Part shown: positions 1 to 10,539 of the stretch, one piece after another
Layout: each line of letters starts with the position of its first letter
How positions within the stretch are numbered: position 1 is the first letter of the stretch
Source: Pratylenchus scribneri
Lineage: Eukaryota; Nematoda; Chromadorea; Rhabditida; Pratylenchidae
NCBI GenBank assembly: GCA_030063045.1
Contig: JAQSEB010000022.1
Span: 496,001 to 560,000 of the forward strand
Reading direction: 5' to 3'
DNA length: 64,000 bases
Notes under the pieces: model-generated
Database searches by the model: none
Seen by the model: the letters and a program-made list of their open reading frames with translations, nothing else
Told to the model about the DNA's origin: nothing
Translations under genes and position numbers: made by a program

Positions 1-2775
1 AATATTTTATCGACCATCCAGATGAAGTCAAAATTTCATTGGAAGGCGGTAGTCAAACTGGCCAGAGCGAATATTTCTACAATGATAACGATGATGGAAA
101 AATTGTAGGAAAAGATGGAACAGTAAAAGAACGATTTGTGGCCAGGCCAACTAAATTTGGTAGCTTAAATATTTATAATTCATTAGTTGGAATTATTAAG
201 ATTGATACTATATTTTTAATTTTATTAAAAAATGTAGAAATATGAAAAATTTTTTAGGTAATTTGACGAAAAACATATAATTGTTTAGAAAGGGAACAGA
301 GCCCTATTTGTCGCCGGCCGATTTGTCGCCGTTTAATATCTCATCAAGTTGTTAATCAATTCGGATGATTTTGGTATCAAATTAAAGAGCAGTCTTTTGG
401 CAATTCAATGATATTAATTTTATTTAAATTGATTCAGAATTGATGAAATTATGCCTCAAAATAAAGGCCTTTGAGAATTCCGACAATCCCAAGTAAAATT
501 CGTTTTAAAAAATTATTTTAGGCACAACTTTATCATTTTGAACTAATTTAAATAAAAATAATTTAATTGGAAATAGCCAAAAGACTGCTCTTTAATTTGA
601 TACCAAAAATCATCCGAATTGGTTAGCAACTTGATGAATTTTATTAAACGATGACAAATCGGCCTGCGACAAATTGGGCGAAGACAAATGGGTTTCCAAG
701 TCCTCGAAAACCCCCAGAAGCAATTTTTGAAAAATCAAAAAAAAATTTGGGAACTCAATTCCGAAAGATTGCCGTATTTTACCAATTATTATTCTAACTC
801 TATAAAATCCAATATATCTCGAAATATTTATAGACAGTTTATTATATGGTTTGAAACCATCTACTACTACTGTTCGCGCCATCTTCACTGATGGTTCCAC
901 CTGTGATGGCCAAACTTCCATTGGAGTGTTCTGGGGCGATGACGATCCAAAGAATTGCGGGGAAATTATTCCAGATGCAAAAAAGGACAGTGGCGAATTA
1001 CATGCTATAATTAGGGCAATGGAAGATGGGTTAAAGCTGAATTTGGAAGGATTAGCCATTATGACGGATTACAAACATGGCATAATTGTGATCAATGACC
1101 ATTTAGAAAAGTTGAAAGGCATGCAAAATTTTTACCCTAAATTATTCCTCTAAAGGATCTTTTTCCCCTAATAATTAAAAATGATTTGAGCTGATTTTTT
1201 TACAAAATCATTAAAATGTATGGAAATTCAGTGGATAAAATAATCCGAATTTTTCAAAGTGAATATATCAATTGAAAATATTGATTCGCTTTATTTACTT
1301 ATTAGCCCTGCTGAAAACCAGGGCTGGGTTCGGAACTCAAAAAAATCGGAACGGAATTTTTTTCGGAATCGGAACGGAACTCAAATCCTCGGAATTCCGG
1401 CTTTCGGAACCGGAATTCGGAATTTTTCAAAAAAAAATTTAAATCCATTAAAAAATTCAAAAAATCTGAGAAATCAAAAAAATTAAATTTTTATTCAAAA
1501 AATTTATTTTCAATGATATTTCAAAAAATATAATGAAGAGTTTATTATTTTTGTTGGATGAAAAGAAACTTTCAAAATAATCCACATTTTTGGATAAAAT
1601 TAGCAGAGGGTTCCCCCTTTGCTATTTTCGGAATTTTTCGGAATTCGACCACTTTTCGGAATCGGAACAGAACTCAAACTCCCGGAATTCCGGATTTCGG
1701 AATTCCGGATTTCGGAATTCCGAACCCAGCCCGACTGAAAACCATGTACCGAGTTTTTAACCAAAAAAATTTGCACAAAAACATAAATTGAAATATTTGA
1801 TTATTTTTTTTGTGTGAATTTGGTTGCCATCCATTTATATGATTTTGTAAAAAATCTAGTATTCTATTTTATGGTTATTGGACTGAAAAGAGTCCTTATC
1901 TAGGGGATAAAATTTTAAGTGAAAAAAAAAGTTTCGGGAAAAGTAATTTTTTATGATAAATTTTTCTGGGGGAATAAAATTTTTTTTTTTTGGGGGGGGG
2001 GGGAGGAGAATTTTGATAAAATCTAACTTAAGAAGGCAACAATGAATGGCGAAATGCCTATGGCAGGCGAATTGCGCCTACGCACATTGAACTGTATCGA
2101 AAAATAAAAAAGCTTCGTCAAAAATATTTTAACAAGGGTTTTCCTGTCTATTTTGTCAAAGTTGATGCCCATTCCGGTGTCTATGGCAATAATCAAGCGG
2201 ATAGATTGGCCAGAAAGGCTCGCAATGTTATATCGCATTATGTGGTGCCAAATCATGGTGAGAGAGGTTAAACGTCTTGGAGCTAATTAATTTTATAATT
2301 AATTAGCTGATCTTGGGCTATAATTATAGATAACTACTAGGAGGCGGATTTATATTTATATTAACGATAAGTTCTGCAATATTGAAGAAAAAATCGTAAA
2401 ATATTGAAGAAAATTTCTAAATTTAGGTGAAATATTGATGAAAATTTTTTAAAAACGATTTCATTATTGAAAAAAAAATATCAAGAAAATCAACAAAAAA
2501 TTGATAATAACATGTTTTTTATCGTTATTAAGCTATGTTAATGTTGAAAACAAAACATCGAAATCAATATAAATCCGCTCCCGATTAATTTTAATTCGTT
2601 TGCGTCGATTTTTGTTTATAATTCTTTCCAAACAGGTATTTATACAAATTTTGTTCATACTATTGGAACAGGAATGAGGCATCCAAGACGTTTTCTGAAT
2701 AAATTACCAAAGGCAATTGATTTTTATTTAAAGGAAAGCAAAAAAATTAATGACATTGAAAAGGAGAATGCTTGA
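1..2775 (+). CDS. Ribonuclease H1-like gene, 5' partial, four visible exons
   Basis: Exons 1-159 (partial), 834-1118, 2033-2257 and 2636-2775 join in consistent phases (1,1,1) and end at TGA. RNase H1 cuts the RNA strand of RNA:DNA hybrids using acidic residues and Mg2+. Visible signatures are FTDGS (first Asp), SGELHA (Glu), IMTDYKHG (second Asp), AHSGVYGNNQADRLAR (His and last Asp) and W-R-N-A-Y-G-R with THIELYRKI between them. So the whole catalytic domain is present. The first exon has no recognised domain, and the real start lies left of the window. The intron 1119-2032 appears to use a GC donor (AAAG|GCATGC), because that is the only junction found that keeps the frame. It also holds a 416-bp element. 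The C-terminal exon is a basic tail. Family is sure; exon 1 membership is less so. Confidence 0.85.
306..690. repeat. Foldback palindrome in RNase H intron
   Basis: The left arm, with GATTTGTCGCC, CAATTCGGATGATTTTGG and AAAGAGCAGTCTTTTGGC, returns inverted on the right with AAAGACTGCTCTTTAA, CCAAAAATCATCCGAATTGG and CAAATCGGCC. The centre is AT-rich. It is a MITE-like hairpin of about 385 bp. I found no clear target duplication. Confidence 0.7.
1319..1734. mobile_element. hAT-like non-autonomous element (CAGGGCTGGG family)
   Basis: It starts CAGGGCTGGGTTCGGAA and ends TTCGGAATTCCGAACCCAGCCC. The 8-bp target duplication CTGAAAAC lies at 1311-1318 and 1735-1742. The interior is made of degenerate GGAATTCCGG-type motifs with no coding capacity. 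It lies in the long RNase H intron. Confidence 0.85.
2341..2582. mobile_element. Short terminal-inverted-repeat element
   Basis: GGCGGATTTATATT at the left faces AATATAAATCCGC at the right, with an AT-rich non-coding interior, in the last RNase H intron. A similar end pair occurs at 62513-62750. No target duplication could be fixed. Confidence 0.5.
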
Positions 2776-3278
2776 ATTTTTGGTCGAATTCACGATTTTA
2801 ATTTTTTTTTGTATTTATTATTGATTTTCTAGAATTGTTTTTTTTTTTGAAATATTCTTGTTTTTTTTATTTTTTGGGAAAAAAATCAGCTAGAAACTTT
2901 TTAATTTTTTAGAAAAAACAGTACGAATTTTTACGCAAATATTTTTTCAACATCGTTAAGTTAGGGATCATCAATCAGTTTGATTTTTTCCTATTCCCTA
3001 TGCTCCAGGGTCAAAACTATTTTCCTTGGTCGACTTCCCTTTTTAATTCTCTCTTTTTCATTATGTTGATTCGGCTTCGAATTCTTTTTTCATAAGATTT
3101 TTTAATGACTCTACAGTCCAGGGTTTCGGTTGCTAACAATTTAAATTTGAATTTTGGAATAGAAAAATTTTACTTTAAATTAGCTTTATCGAATTTAATA
3201 GGAAATTCGATTTATAAAAGCAAATAAATAAGAATAAATTAAAATTCGTAATCCCAGAATCAATTATGCAATTTTAAT

Positions 3279-5121
3279 TCAGTTATTTTTGTGTTCATGT
3301 TTTCCACGAATATATAAGCATCCATTCTCTTTAACATAAATTCCATTTAATGGGCATCTTCCACTATTGGGATTAGTCTTTTGGCAATATAAATTCAATG
3401 TACGTTGATTCTGGTGAATTGATGAAAAGCCGAATTTGATGCGAAATAATTCGGGATCAGCGTTTTTGTCAATTTTCGAATGAAAAGGCCAAACATTGCC
3501 AAAAATGTCCACATAATCTTCGCCAACAATCGGTTTAAGATTCTTAACAAACCAAAAAAAGTAAATTAATAAAATCAGAGCATCTATATATAATGTATTA
3601 TAAATAAATTTTCCTAAATCGATTTTCTTCCATAATTACTAAAATAGCAATATTCTTTTTAAATGGCAAACTAATTTCTACAATTTGAATTTTTGATTCC
3701 AAGACTTTGGATTTTGATTTAGAAGATAATTGATAATATTGTAGTTTGTAAATCGTAACCCAAACCCACATTTTTTAATAAAAAATTGTAAAATTTTTTT
3801 CAAGGTTCTTTTTCTCTGATTTTTGAGTTCAAAGAATTCGAATATCTTATTGTTTTGAATTTTGACTAATTATAATGGTTCAAAAACCGGTTTAAAAAAT
3901 TTTATTTCATCATAAATTTTCATATCATCAACCCATTTATTACAAGCCCAATAAAATGAATAATGGGATAGAAAATTTTTATATAGATTTTTTAATAATT
4001 TGTAGTAGTCAAAATTGAAAATCAATGTGTTCATAAAATTAATTTAAAAAAAAATTTTTTATTCAAAAAATGTGGAGCACAAACATTACCACAGAGTAAT
4101 ATTATGATTTTTGTATTGATATTTAAATAATAAATTATTATCCAGAATATTATATTTGAAATAATAAAAAAGTGGGCCCTAGAAAAAAGAATAACACATC
4201 AAATCAACCCACCTTTTGTTGTATTTGTTCATGATTGTGCATTCCTCTTGTATATAAACATCCATTTGATTTCAAATAAATTCCGGCAAATTTGCAATTC
4301 TTATTGCGCCTTTCGCAACGCATATACAATCCTTTTCTCTTTGTCTCAATAGTAGTAAAACCAAATTTGGTGCGAAATATGTCCTGAGAAGCATTTTTAC
4401 CAATGTGGGCATGAAAAGTCCATAATTTTCCAAAGCGATCCGCATGATCTCTTTCCGATACTGGGATCAGATTTTTCTGACATAAAAAAATAAGAAAGTT
4501 TTTTAAAAAAATTAAGATGGAAATTTGAGAATTGAGTAAATTTTTATCTTTATATAACTAGTTTCTCTTGATAACAATCGGTAATATATTACCAATGTGA
4601 CAATATACAAAACGGTAGAATTTTCTTCTTTTATTAGTCATATTTTAGAACTAATTTTAATCTCATCTGTCTTATTTTGCGGATAATTTTCATTGATAAA
4701 ATTGATGGCTTACTCTTTCTTTTTCCTCTGTCAGTTGAATATTTTTCGCATTTTTCATTTGATGATTGTGTTGATTCCGTGTGTAAACAATTGAACAAGA
4801 TTTTAGATAAATTGCTTTAAATTGACATTCTTTGATTTGGCAATGGAATTGTCGAGTCAATTTTTCCTCCTTTCCAACAATCATTCCACCCATTTTGTTT
4901 TGGCACCATTTCTTCAAATGTTTTTCATTCCGAATTTTGTTCGCAAATTCCCAGCATTTTCCCGAAGTATCCATGAAATCGGGTTCATCATCATCCTCGC
5001 TATCATCCATTTGTGCTTCTCCTTCCGCTTCATTATCTAAAACTAATGTAAAATATTCTGATTAAAATTCAGTTTTACCATTATTAACAGAACAAATATT
5101 TTTGCCAGTATCCAAGTCCAT
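3279..5121 (-). CDS. ZF1: FLYWCH/WRKY-GCM1-like zinc-finger gene, 4 exons
   Basis: Exons (complement) 5079-5121, 4714-5036, 4213-4476 and 3279-3542 give 297 residues. Exon 1 encodes MDLDTGKNICSVNN. Exon 2 is an acidic linker, then a finger with CWEF, C-x4-C and H-N-H. Exons 3 and 4 (88 codons each, phase 0) each carry one finger: an aromatic start (WTFHAHIG or WPFHSKID), KFGF, two cysteines (C-x6-C in exon 3, C-x10-C in exon 4), SNGCLY or ENGCLY, and H-x-H. The C..C..H-x-H spacing fits FLYWCH-type fingers, which in Caenorhabditis are DNA-binding repressors. Function here is inferred only by family. The stop follows the last H-x-H closely, as in all copies. Confidence 0.8.
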
Positions 5122-5292
5122 TTTGCTATTAATATTCAATAATATTATTCGAATTTATGAAAAAAAATAATGGAAATTTTAAATATAGTTTTCCCTTGAA
5201 ATCTGAAATTTGAATAAATAAATTAATTATTTTAATATCCGAAAAATAGGAATTTATATTTTGTTTCCATCTAATACTGCGTAAAAAGCAAA

Positions 5293-5340
5293 AAAGTCGA
5301 TACAAAGCCAAGCCATATATGAAGAGAGAAAAGAGCAAAA
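5293..5340 (-). promoter_or_regulatory. Conserved upstream block of ZF1
   Basis: Plus-strand motifs AAAAAAGTCGAT, AAAGCCAAGCCA and GAGAGAAAAG lie about 172-219 bp upstream of the ZF1 ATG. The same ordered motifs precede seven other copies. Read toward the gene it is a pyrimidine tract, then GGCTTGGCTTT, then ATCGACTT, which suggests a core promoter. Confidence 0.6.
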
Positions 5341-5379
5341 AAAAATAGAGAAAGGTCTGCTGCGAGGAATAATATATTA

Positions 5380-5398
5380 TCTCTCTCTCTCTCTCTCT
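5380..5398. repeat. CT dinucleotide microsatellite
   Basis: A run of about nine CT units lies upstream of the ZF1 promoter block. The rest of 5341-5860 is AT-rich with no supported gene. Confidence 0.9.
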
Positions 5399-5860
5399 AA
5401 ATTTACATAGTCAGCGGCCAAATTCCTCATATAATATGTGTCGCCCCATACCATAGTGTTGTTTAAAGGCAAATATTCGTTCATATTTATGCTCTCATTT
5501 TTTCATTTTCATGAAAATAAAATACCTATTCTAATGCCCTCTAGGCAAATTTTTTTCCAATCAAAAAGAAATTTCTCCTCCAAATTCATTTCAATTTCCC
5601 TATAGGAAAAAAATAATTCGAATCGAACATTTGTCGGGGAGATTTTTTATTTTGATAATTCAAATATTTATTAAAAATCAAAATATTCAATTGGTTAAGG
5701 AATTGGTCCCAAAAACTAAAATTGAGATTGAAAATTGGAACATTGTATTGTATTCTTTTCAAAAAATTTGTATTATAAATAATATAGAAAAAAGTTGACA
5801 ATTAAACACAAAAATTAGCCGTCAAAATTATTTGTTCTATTCATTTTTAATTCATCCATT

Positions 5861-6520
5861 CTATTTGTGTTCATGTTTTCCTCGAATATATAAACATCCA
5901 TTTGACTTCAAATAAATTCCCTTAATTGGGCATTTTCTACCATTGGTTGTTTGCTTTTGGCAATGCAAATACAAATTCAATGTTTTTGGCCTATTTATTC
6001 CGAGTGTAAATAATTGAACATGATTTCAGAAAAATTGCCTTGAATTGGCATTCTTTGATTTGGCAATGGAATTGTCGAGTCAATTTTTCCTCCTTTCCAA
6101 CAATCATTCCACCCATTTTTTGGCACCATTCCTTCAAATGTTTTTCATCCTCAATTTTACAACCAAATTCCCAGCATTTTCCCGAATTATCCATGAAATC
6201 GGGTTCATCATCTTCATTCTCATCCATTTTCACTTCTTTTTCTTCGTCATCAACTAATAAAAAGTTTATTTTAACTCCAATGAATAATATTCAATTTTTA
6301 CCATTATTATCAAAGCAAATATTTATGAGGCCAGCATCCAAATCAGGGCTGGGGCCGGAATTCCGAATTCCGATTCCGAATGCCGGAATTCCGGCGTTTG
6401 AGTTCCGATTTTATGAAAAAAGCAAAGGTAGCTACCTTTACTATGCGATTCCGATTCCGATTCCGATTGCCGGAATTCCGGCTTTTTTGAGTTCCGGCCC
6501 CAGCCCTGATCCAAATCCAT
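5861..6520 (-). pseudogene. ZF2: zinc-finger gene remnant (deletion plus element insertion)
   Basis: Exon 1 (6302-6520) begins MDLD but is split by a 165-bp element that brings an early stop at 6323. Exon 2 (top 6253) reads the acidic linker and finger normally as far as YTRNK. It then runs straight into the second half of a terminal finger exon (RPKTLNL...KHEHK, stop at 5861), with TAG formed at the join. So the missing part of exon 2, an intron, any middle exons and the start of the last exon were removed by one deletion. The surviving pieces still show the family cysteines and H-x-H. A shorter protein from an internal Met is possible but unlikely. Confidence 0.8.
6344..6508. mobile_element. 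hAT-like element inside ZF2 exon 1
   Basis: It runs from CAGGGCTGGGGCCGGAA to TTCCGGCCCCAGCCCTG, 165 bp, flanked by the exact 8-bp duplication ATCCAAAT (6336-6343 and 6509-6516). It belongs to the same family as 1319-1734 and 16556-16636. Confidence 0.92.
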
Positions 6521-6689
6521 TTTTTTGGTCCAAGTTAAATTAAATCCTTCCCGAAAGAGAATATATCAAATTTGAAAAAATAATGAAAGCAAGTATGGAA
6601 ATTTTTTTTTGAAATCTAAAAGGAAAGTAAATTAAGAATTTATTTTCATTTTTTCTAATATAATTATTGTAACTCTGCTCAAATAAGCA

Positions 6690-6744
6690 AAAAAGTCGAT
6701 AAAAATCCAAGTCAATTGAGGAGAGAAAAGGACAAAAATTGGAG
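6690..6744 (-). promoter_or_regulatory. Conserved upstream block of ZF2
   Basis: AAAAAAGTCGATAAAAATCC, a GTCAATTGAGGAGAGAAAAG stretch and GACAAAAATTGGAG lie about 170-224 bp upstream of the ZF2 ATG. The block is well kept although the gene is broken. The rest of 6745-7218 is AT-rich spacer. Confidence 0.6.
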
Positions 6745-7218
6745 CAAAGTACACTTAAAGAAAAATTTCTTATCTACTTTTTAAATTTGGGCATAGATGC
6801 TCCATCGAAAATTCAGTCGGCCATAATCAAATAATTATTCATGCGATTCACCAACCATCAAAGAAAAGGTAATAAATGAAATATTGCTATAAGCAAATTT
6901 TCCAAATAAAAATTTGCATTAAGCATTGTAATTTACTCATTGGCAAAATAGATAAAAAAAATTCATAAGAATTGGAATTGAGTCGGAGTTGGAGTCGGGA
7001 TTGGACACAGCACTGAATGTATTCCAAATTTGTTTTTTTCTTTATTTAATAGTTTTACATTAATTCATCCATATTTCAATTATTTTGATCAAAAAATTGC
7101 TTTATGCAAAATATAGAGAAAAGGCGAAATAAATGAAATGTGAAATTTAAAAATTAAATGAAGAATAAACATTGGATGTTATCATCAAAATTAAAATTAA
7201 TGCATTTAATTCGCCATT

Positions 7219-9701
7219 CTATTTGTGTTCATGTTTTCCACGGATATATAAACATTCATTCGACATCAAATAAATTCCAGCGCATGGGCATTTTCCACCA
7301 TTGATCGTTCGCTTTTGGCAAAACAAATTCAATGTTTTCACATTTTGTTGAACAGCTGAAAAGCCAAATTTACTTCGTAATATATCCTTTGGAATTTTTT
7401 TGCTGATTTTTGCATGGAACGGCCATTTTTTGCCAAATATATCCACATAATCGTCGCCATCATTCGGTTTAGGATTCTTAACATAAAATGGAAAATAAAT
7501 TAATGAATGATTTCAAAACCCATAACCTTTTTAGCAATTAAAGGAAAATTTCCCCAATTTTTATCCTCTATTGGTGCTAGGCCCCTCTATTAATGGCCCA
7601 CTCCTGACGAGGTACAGTACCTCTTGGCAAGATAAATTTTTGATAAATATTGCGATTTAGTTACATTGCATTCAACAAAAAAAATCGATAAAGTTTGTTC
7701 AAAATTATCGACAAATAACAGAAACCCCGGCAGAATATAATAGCAAGTTTTCTATAGAAATAAATCACAATTCAAATAGGAATAAATATTATTTTATACA
7801 TTAATAAAATAGTAAGATTTTCTGGTGCTAGGTCATCTCCACAATTCTGCAAATATGGGCATGTCCACAAAATTCTGCAAATATAAGTTTTTGACTTCTA
7901 ATAAATCAGAAATAGGTTTTAGACCATACAAACCTTATACCAATTTGTAGATCTCACCAAGACGCATCGAATGGTATATAAAATATCTGGTTTTGTTCCG
8001 AAATTAAAAAAGGTTTAAACCAAAAACATAAAAAATGGTTTAAGCGATTTAACACTTTATCTTTTGGAATATTTTATATACCATTCGATGCGTCTCGATG
8101 AGATCTACAAAATGGTATAAGGTTTGTATGGTCTAAAACCGATTTCTGATTTATTAGAAGCCAAAAACTTATATTTGCAGAATTTGTGGACATGCCCATA
8201 TTTGCAGAGCCATTTGTCTTTTGTGGAGATGACCCCGGACGTGAAAATTAAATTCTAATTCTTTATTTTTTGAAAAGCCCTTGTGTAACAAAACTGTTCA
8301 AATTACCATTATAAAATAAAATATTATACACACCTTTTCGATTTGTTCATGATTGTGCTTTTCCCTTGTATATAAATATCCATTTGATTTCAAATAAATT
8401 CCGGCAAATTTGCACATTTCTCCAGTAGCGCGATTAATCTTTTGACAACGTAAATATAAATTTTTTTTATTTTTTTGCATTGTATGAAAGCCAAATTTGT
8501 TGAAAAATATTTCACGTTTAATTCTCTTCCCAATTTCCTTGTTAAATTTCCATATATTGCCTAAATTATCCACATAATTGTCGCCAATATTTGGAGGTGT
8601 TTTCTAGAAATTGTTAATTTAATTTTAAAATTACTGTATTCCATCAACAAATTAACCTCTTTTTTCTTGTGTTTGTGTTCTCCCCTTGTATATAAACAAC
8701 CATTCGTCATCAAATAAATTCCAGCAAATGGGCATCTTCCACCAGCAGGGTTTGTCTTTTGGCAACGTAAATTTAAATTTTTATTATTTTTATGAATGGC
8801 GGTAAAGCCATATTTTGTGTGGAATATGTTTTGTGAAATATTTTTGCCAATGTAGGCATGAAAAGGCCATGTTTTGCCAAATATGTCCACATAATTTCGT
8901 TCATTTGCCGATGCGGCGGATGGTGGATTTGCCTATAAATTAATTAAATGGCATTATTAACAAGTATTGAGTCAATTCTGTGTAATGCAAAATGCAAATG
9001 TGGGATATGGATTCCAAATTGGTCAAATACAAATACTATTTTAAATTTAAAATAATTAATATTTTAAATTAACTTTTGCATTGCACCATTCTCTGCTGGA
9101 GAATGGACCTAGCATATGGTATTAACGATAAAAATTTTGGAAACAACTTTGCAAAATGTGGTGAAACAATTTGATTATCCGCAAATTTTTATTTATTTAT
9201 TTTTTTAAATTTAAATCATCCCCTTTTTAATTTTTTGCAGCTTTATGTTTTTCTTTTGACCTAATAAATTGGAATGGCTTACTTTTTCTTTCTCCTTCTT
9301 CTGTAGAATGTTTTTGCCATTTTTCACTCCATGATTATGATTATTTCGTGTATAAACGATTGAACAAGCCTTCAGAAAAATTGCCTTGAATTGGCATTCT
9401 TTGTTCGGGCAATTGAATTGTCGAGTCAATTTTTCCTCCTTTCCAACAATAATTCCACCCATTTTGTTTTGGCACCATTCCTTCAAATGTTTTTCATCCT
9501 CAATTTTGCATCCAAATTCCCAGCATTTTCCCGAATTATCCATAAAGTCGGGTTCATCCTCTCCTTCATCCTCCTCTTCATCATTTCCTATTTGTGCTTC
9601 TTCTTCATCGTCATCTAATAATTAAAATTTTCGAATTAAATAAATATTCAATTTTTACCATTATTATCAAATCGAATATTTCTAGCAGCATTGAAGTCCA
9701 T
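7219..9701 (-). CDS. ZF3: zinc-finger gene, 5 exons, four fingers
   Basis: Exons (complement) 9659-9701, 9283-9614, 8657-8932, 8334-8603 and 7219-7476 join to 392 residues. Exon 1 is MDFNAARNIRFDNN. Exon 2 has the acidic linker ending EDEPDFMDNSGKCWEF and a C-x4-C..H-N-H finger. Exons 3-5 carry fingers of 92, 90 and 86 codons that start TWPFHAYIG, IWKFNKEIG and KWPFHAKIS. All three keep LNLRCQK-like C1, a second Cys 9-10 residues on, G(C/Y)LY and H-x-H. Exon 4 has Tyr where most copies have Cys in SNGCLY. Its phase-0 intron (7477-8333) contains a long palindrome. The 3' exon ends HEHK-stop. Probably a nuclear DNA-binding protein. Confidence 0.8.
7824..8240. repeat. Palindromic MITE of the CATCAAGACGCATCGAATGG family
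   Basis: Arms with CTCCACAATTCTGCAAATAT and GGGCATGTCCAC at the left return inverted at the right (GTGGACATGCCC, ATATTTGCAGA, GTGGAGATGACC). The inner arms hold the family core (ATCTCACCAAGACGCATCGA, then TGGTATAT). It lies in ZF3 intron 4 and has no ORF. Confidence 0.8.
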
Positions 9702-9870
9702 TTTTCTCCTAATAATCAAAGTAGATATTCAAAATTATGGAAAAATTATTGTAAATTTAGAGGTTTGAATGAATAATTTCTGTTTAAATAAAAATAAACA
9801 TTTTTTTACATTCGGAAACAAAATGAGTTAATTTTCATTCCATATATAATGCAACTAGGATTGTTTGGAC

Positions 9871-9928
9871 AAAAAAGTCGATAAAAAGCCAAGCCATATA
9901 TGAACAGAGAAGAGGACAGAAAATGGAG
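9871..9928 (-). promoter_or_regulatory. Conserved upstream block of ZF3
   Basis: AAAAAAGTCGATAAAAAGCC, AAGCCATATATGAACAGAG and AGGACAGAAAATGGAG lie about 170-227 bp upstream of the ZF3 ATG, in the same order as in the other copies. Confidence 0.65.
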
Positions 9929-10117
9929 AATGCTTCGCAATGAATATGTTCTTCTCTCTAAATTTATTTTGGTTAGTGGTCAAATTCCCCCCCCCCCCCA
10001 ACCATAAGTGGCTCAAACAACATGTTTAAACGTTAAGAGCAAAATATTCCCTCATATTTATGCTAAGGTTGCCCCGGAAGTTCCAGTGGCCAAAAGTTCC
10101 GGCCTTTCTTGGATTCC

Positions 10118-10433
10118 GGTTACAGATAAAAAAAATTCAGTTCTGCTGGTTCCGGTTTTAAACAAAATTTTTCAGTCTTTCACAAAATTAATTAAAATAT
10201 TCAATTGGCTAATGAATTAATTGGTCTAAAAATGGAAAGTTGAGATTGAAAATTTGAATTTATTGTATTCATTTGGTTCCAGATAAAAAAATTCAGTTCT
10301 GCTGGTTCCGGTTTTAAACAAAATTTTTCAGTCTTTCTCAAAATTAATTAAAATATTCAATTGGCTAATGAATTAATTGGTCTAAAAATGGAAAGTTGAG
10401 ATTGAAAATTTGAATTTATTGTATTCATTTCAA
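10118..10433. repeat. Tandem direct repeat, two units of about 158 bp
   Basis: The stretch with AATTCAGTTCTGCTGGTTCC, ATTCAATTGGCTAATGAATT and GGAAAGTTGAGATTG is repeated head to tail almost exactly. It sits between ZF3 and ZF4 and codes for nothing I can see. A C run at 9987-10000 lies nearby. Confidence 0.85.
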
Positions 10434-10539
10434 GAAAAATTTGAATTATATTATAAATAATATATAGAGAATAGCAGTTGCTAATAAAACAGAAAAATTG
10501 TCGACAAAAGTACATTTATTAATTTTTAATTTATTCGCT

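Noticed and set aside
610..1059. 149-codon minus-strand ORF over the RNase H exon
   Set aside because: The plus strand carries the RNase H catalytic motifs with matching splice sites. The minus frame is a shadow.
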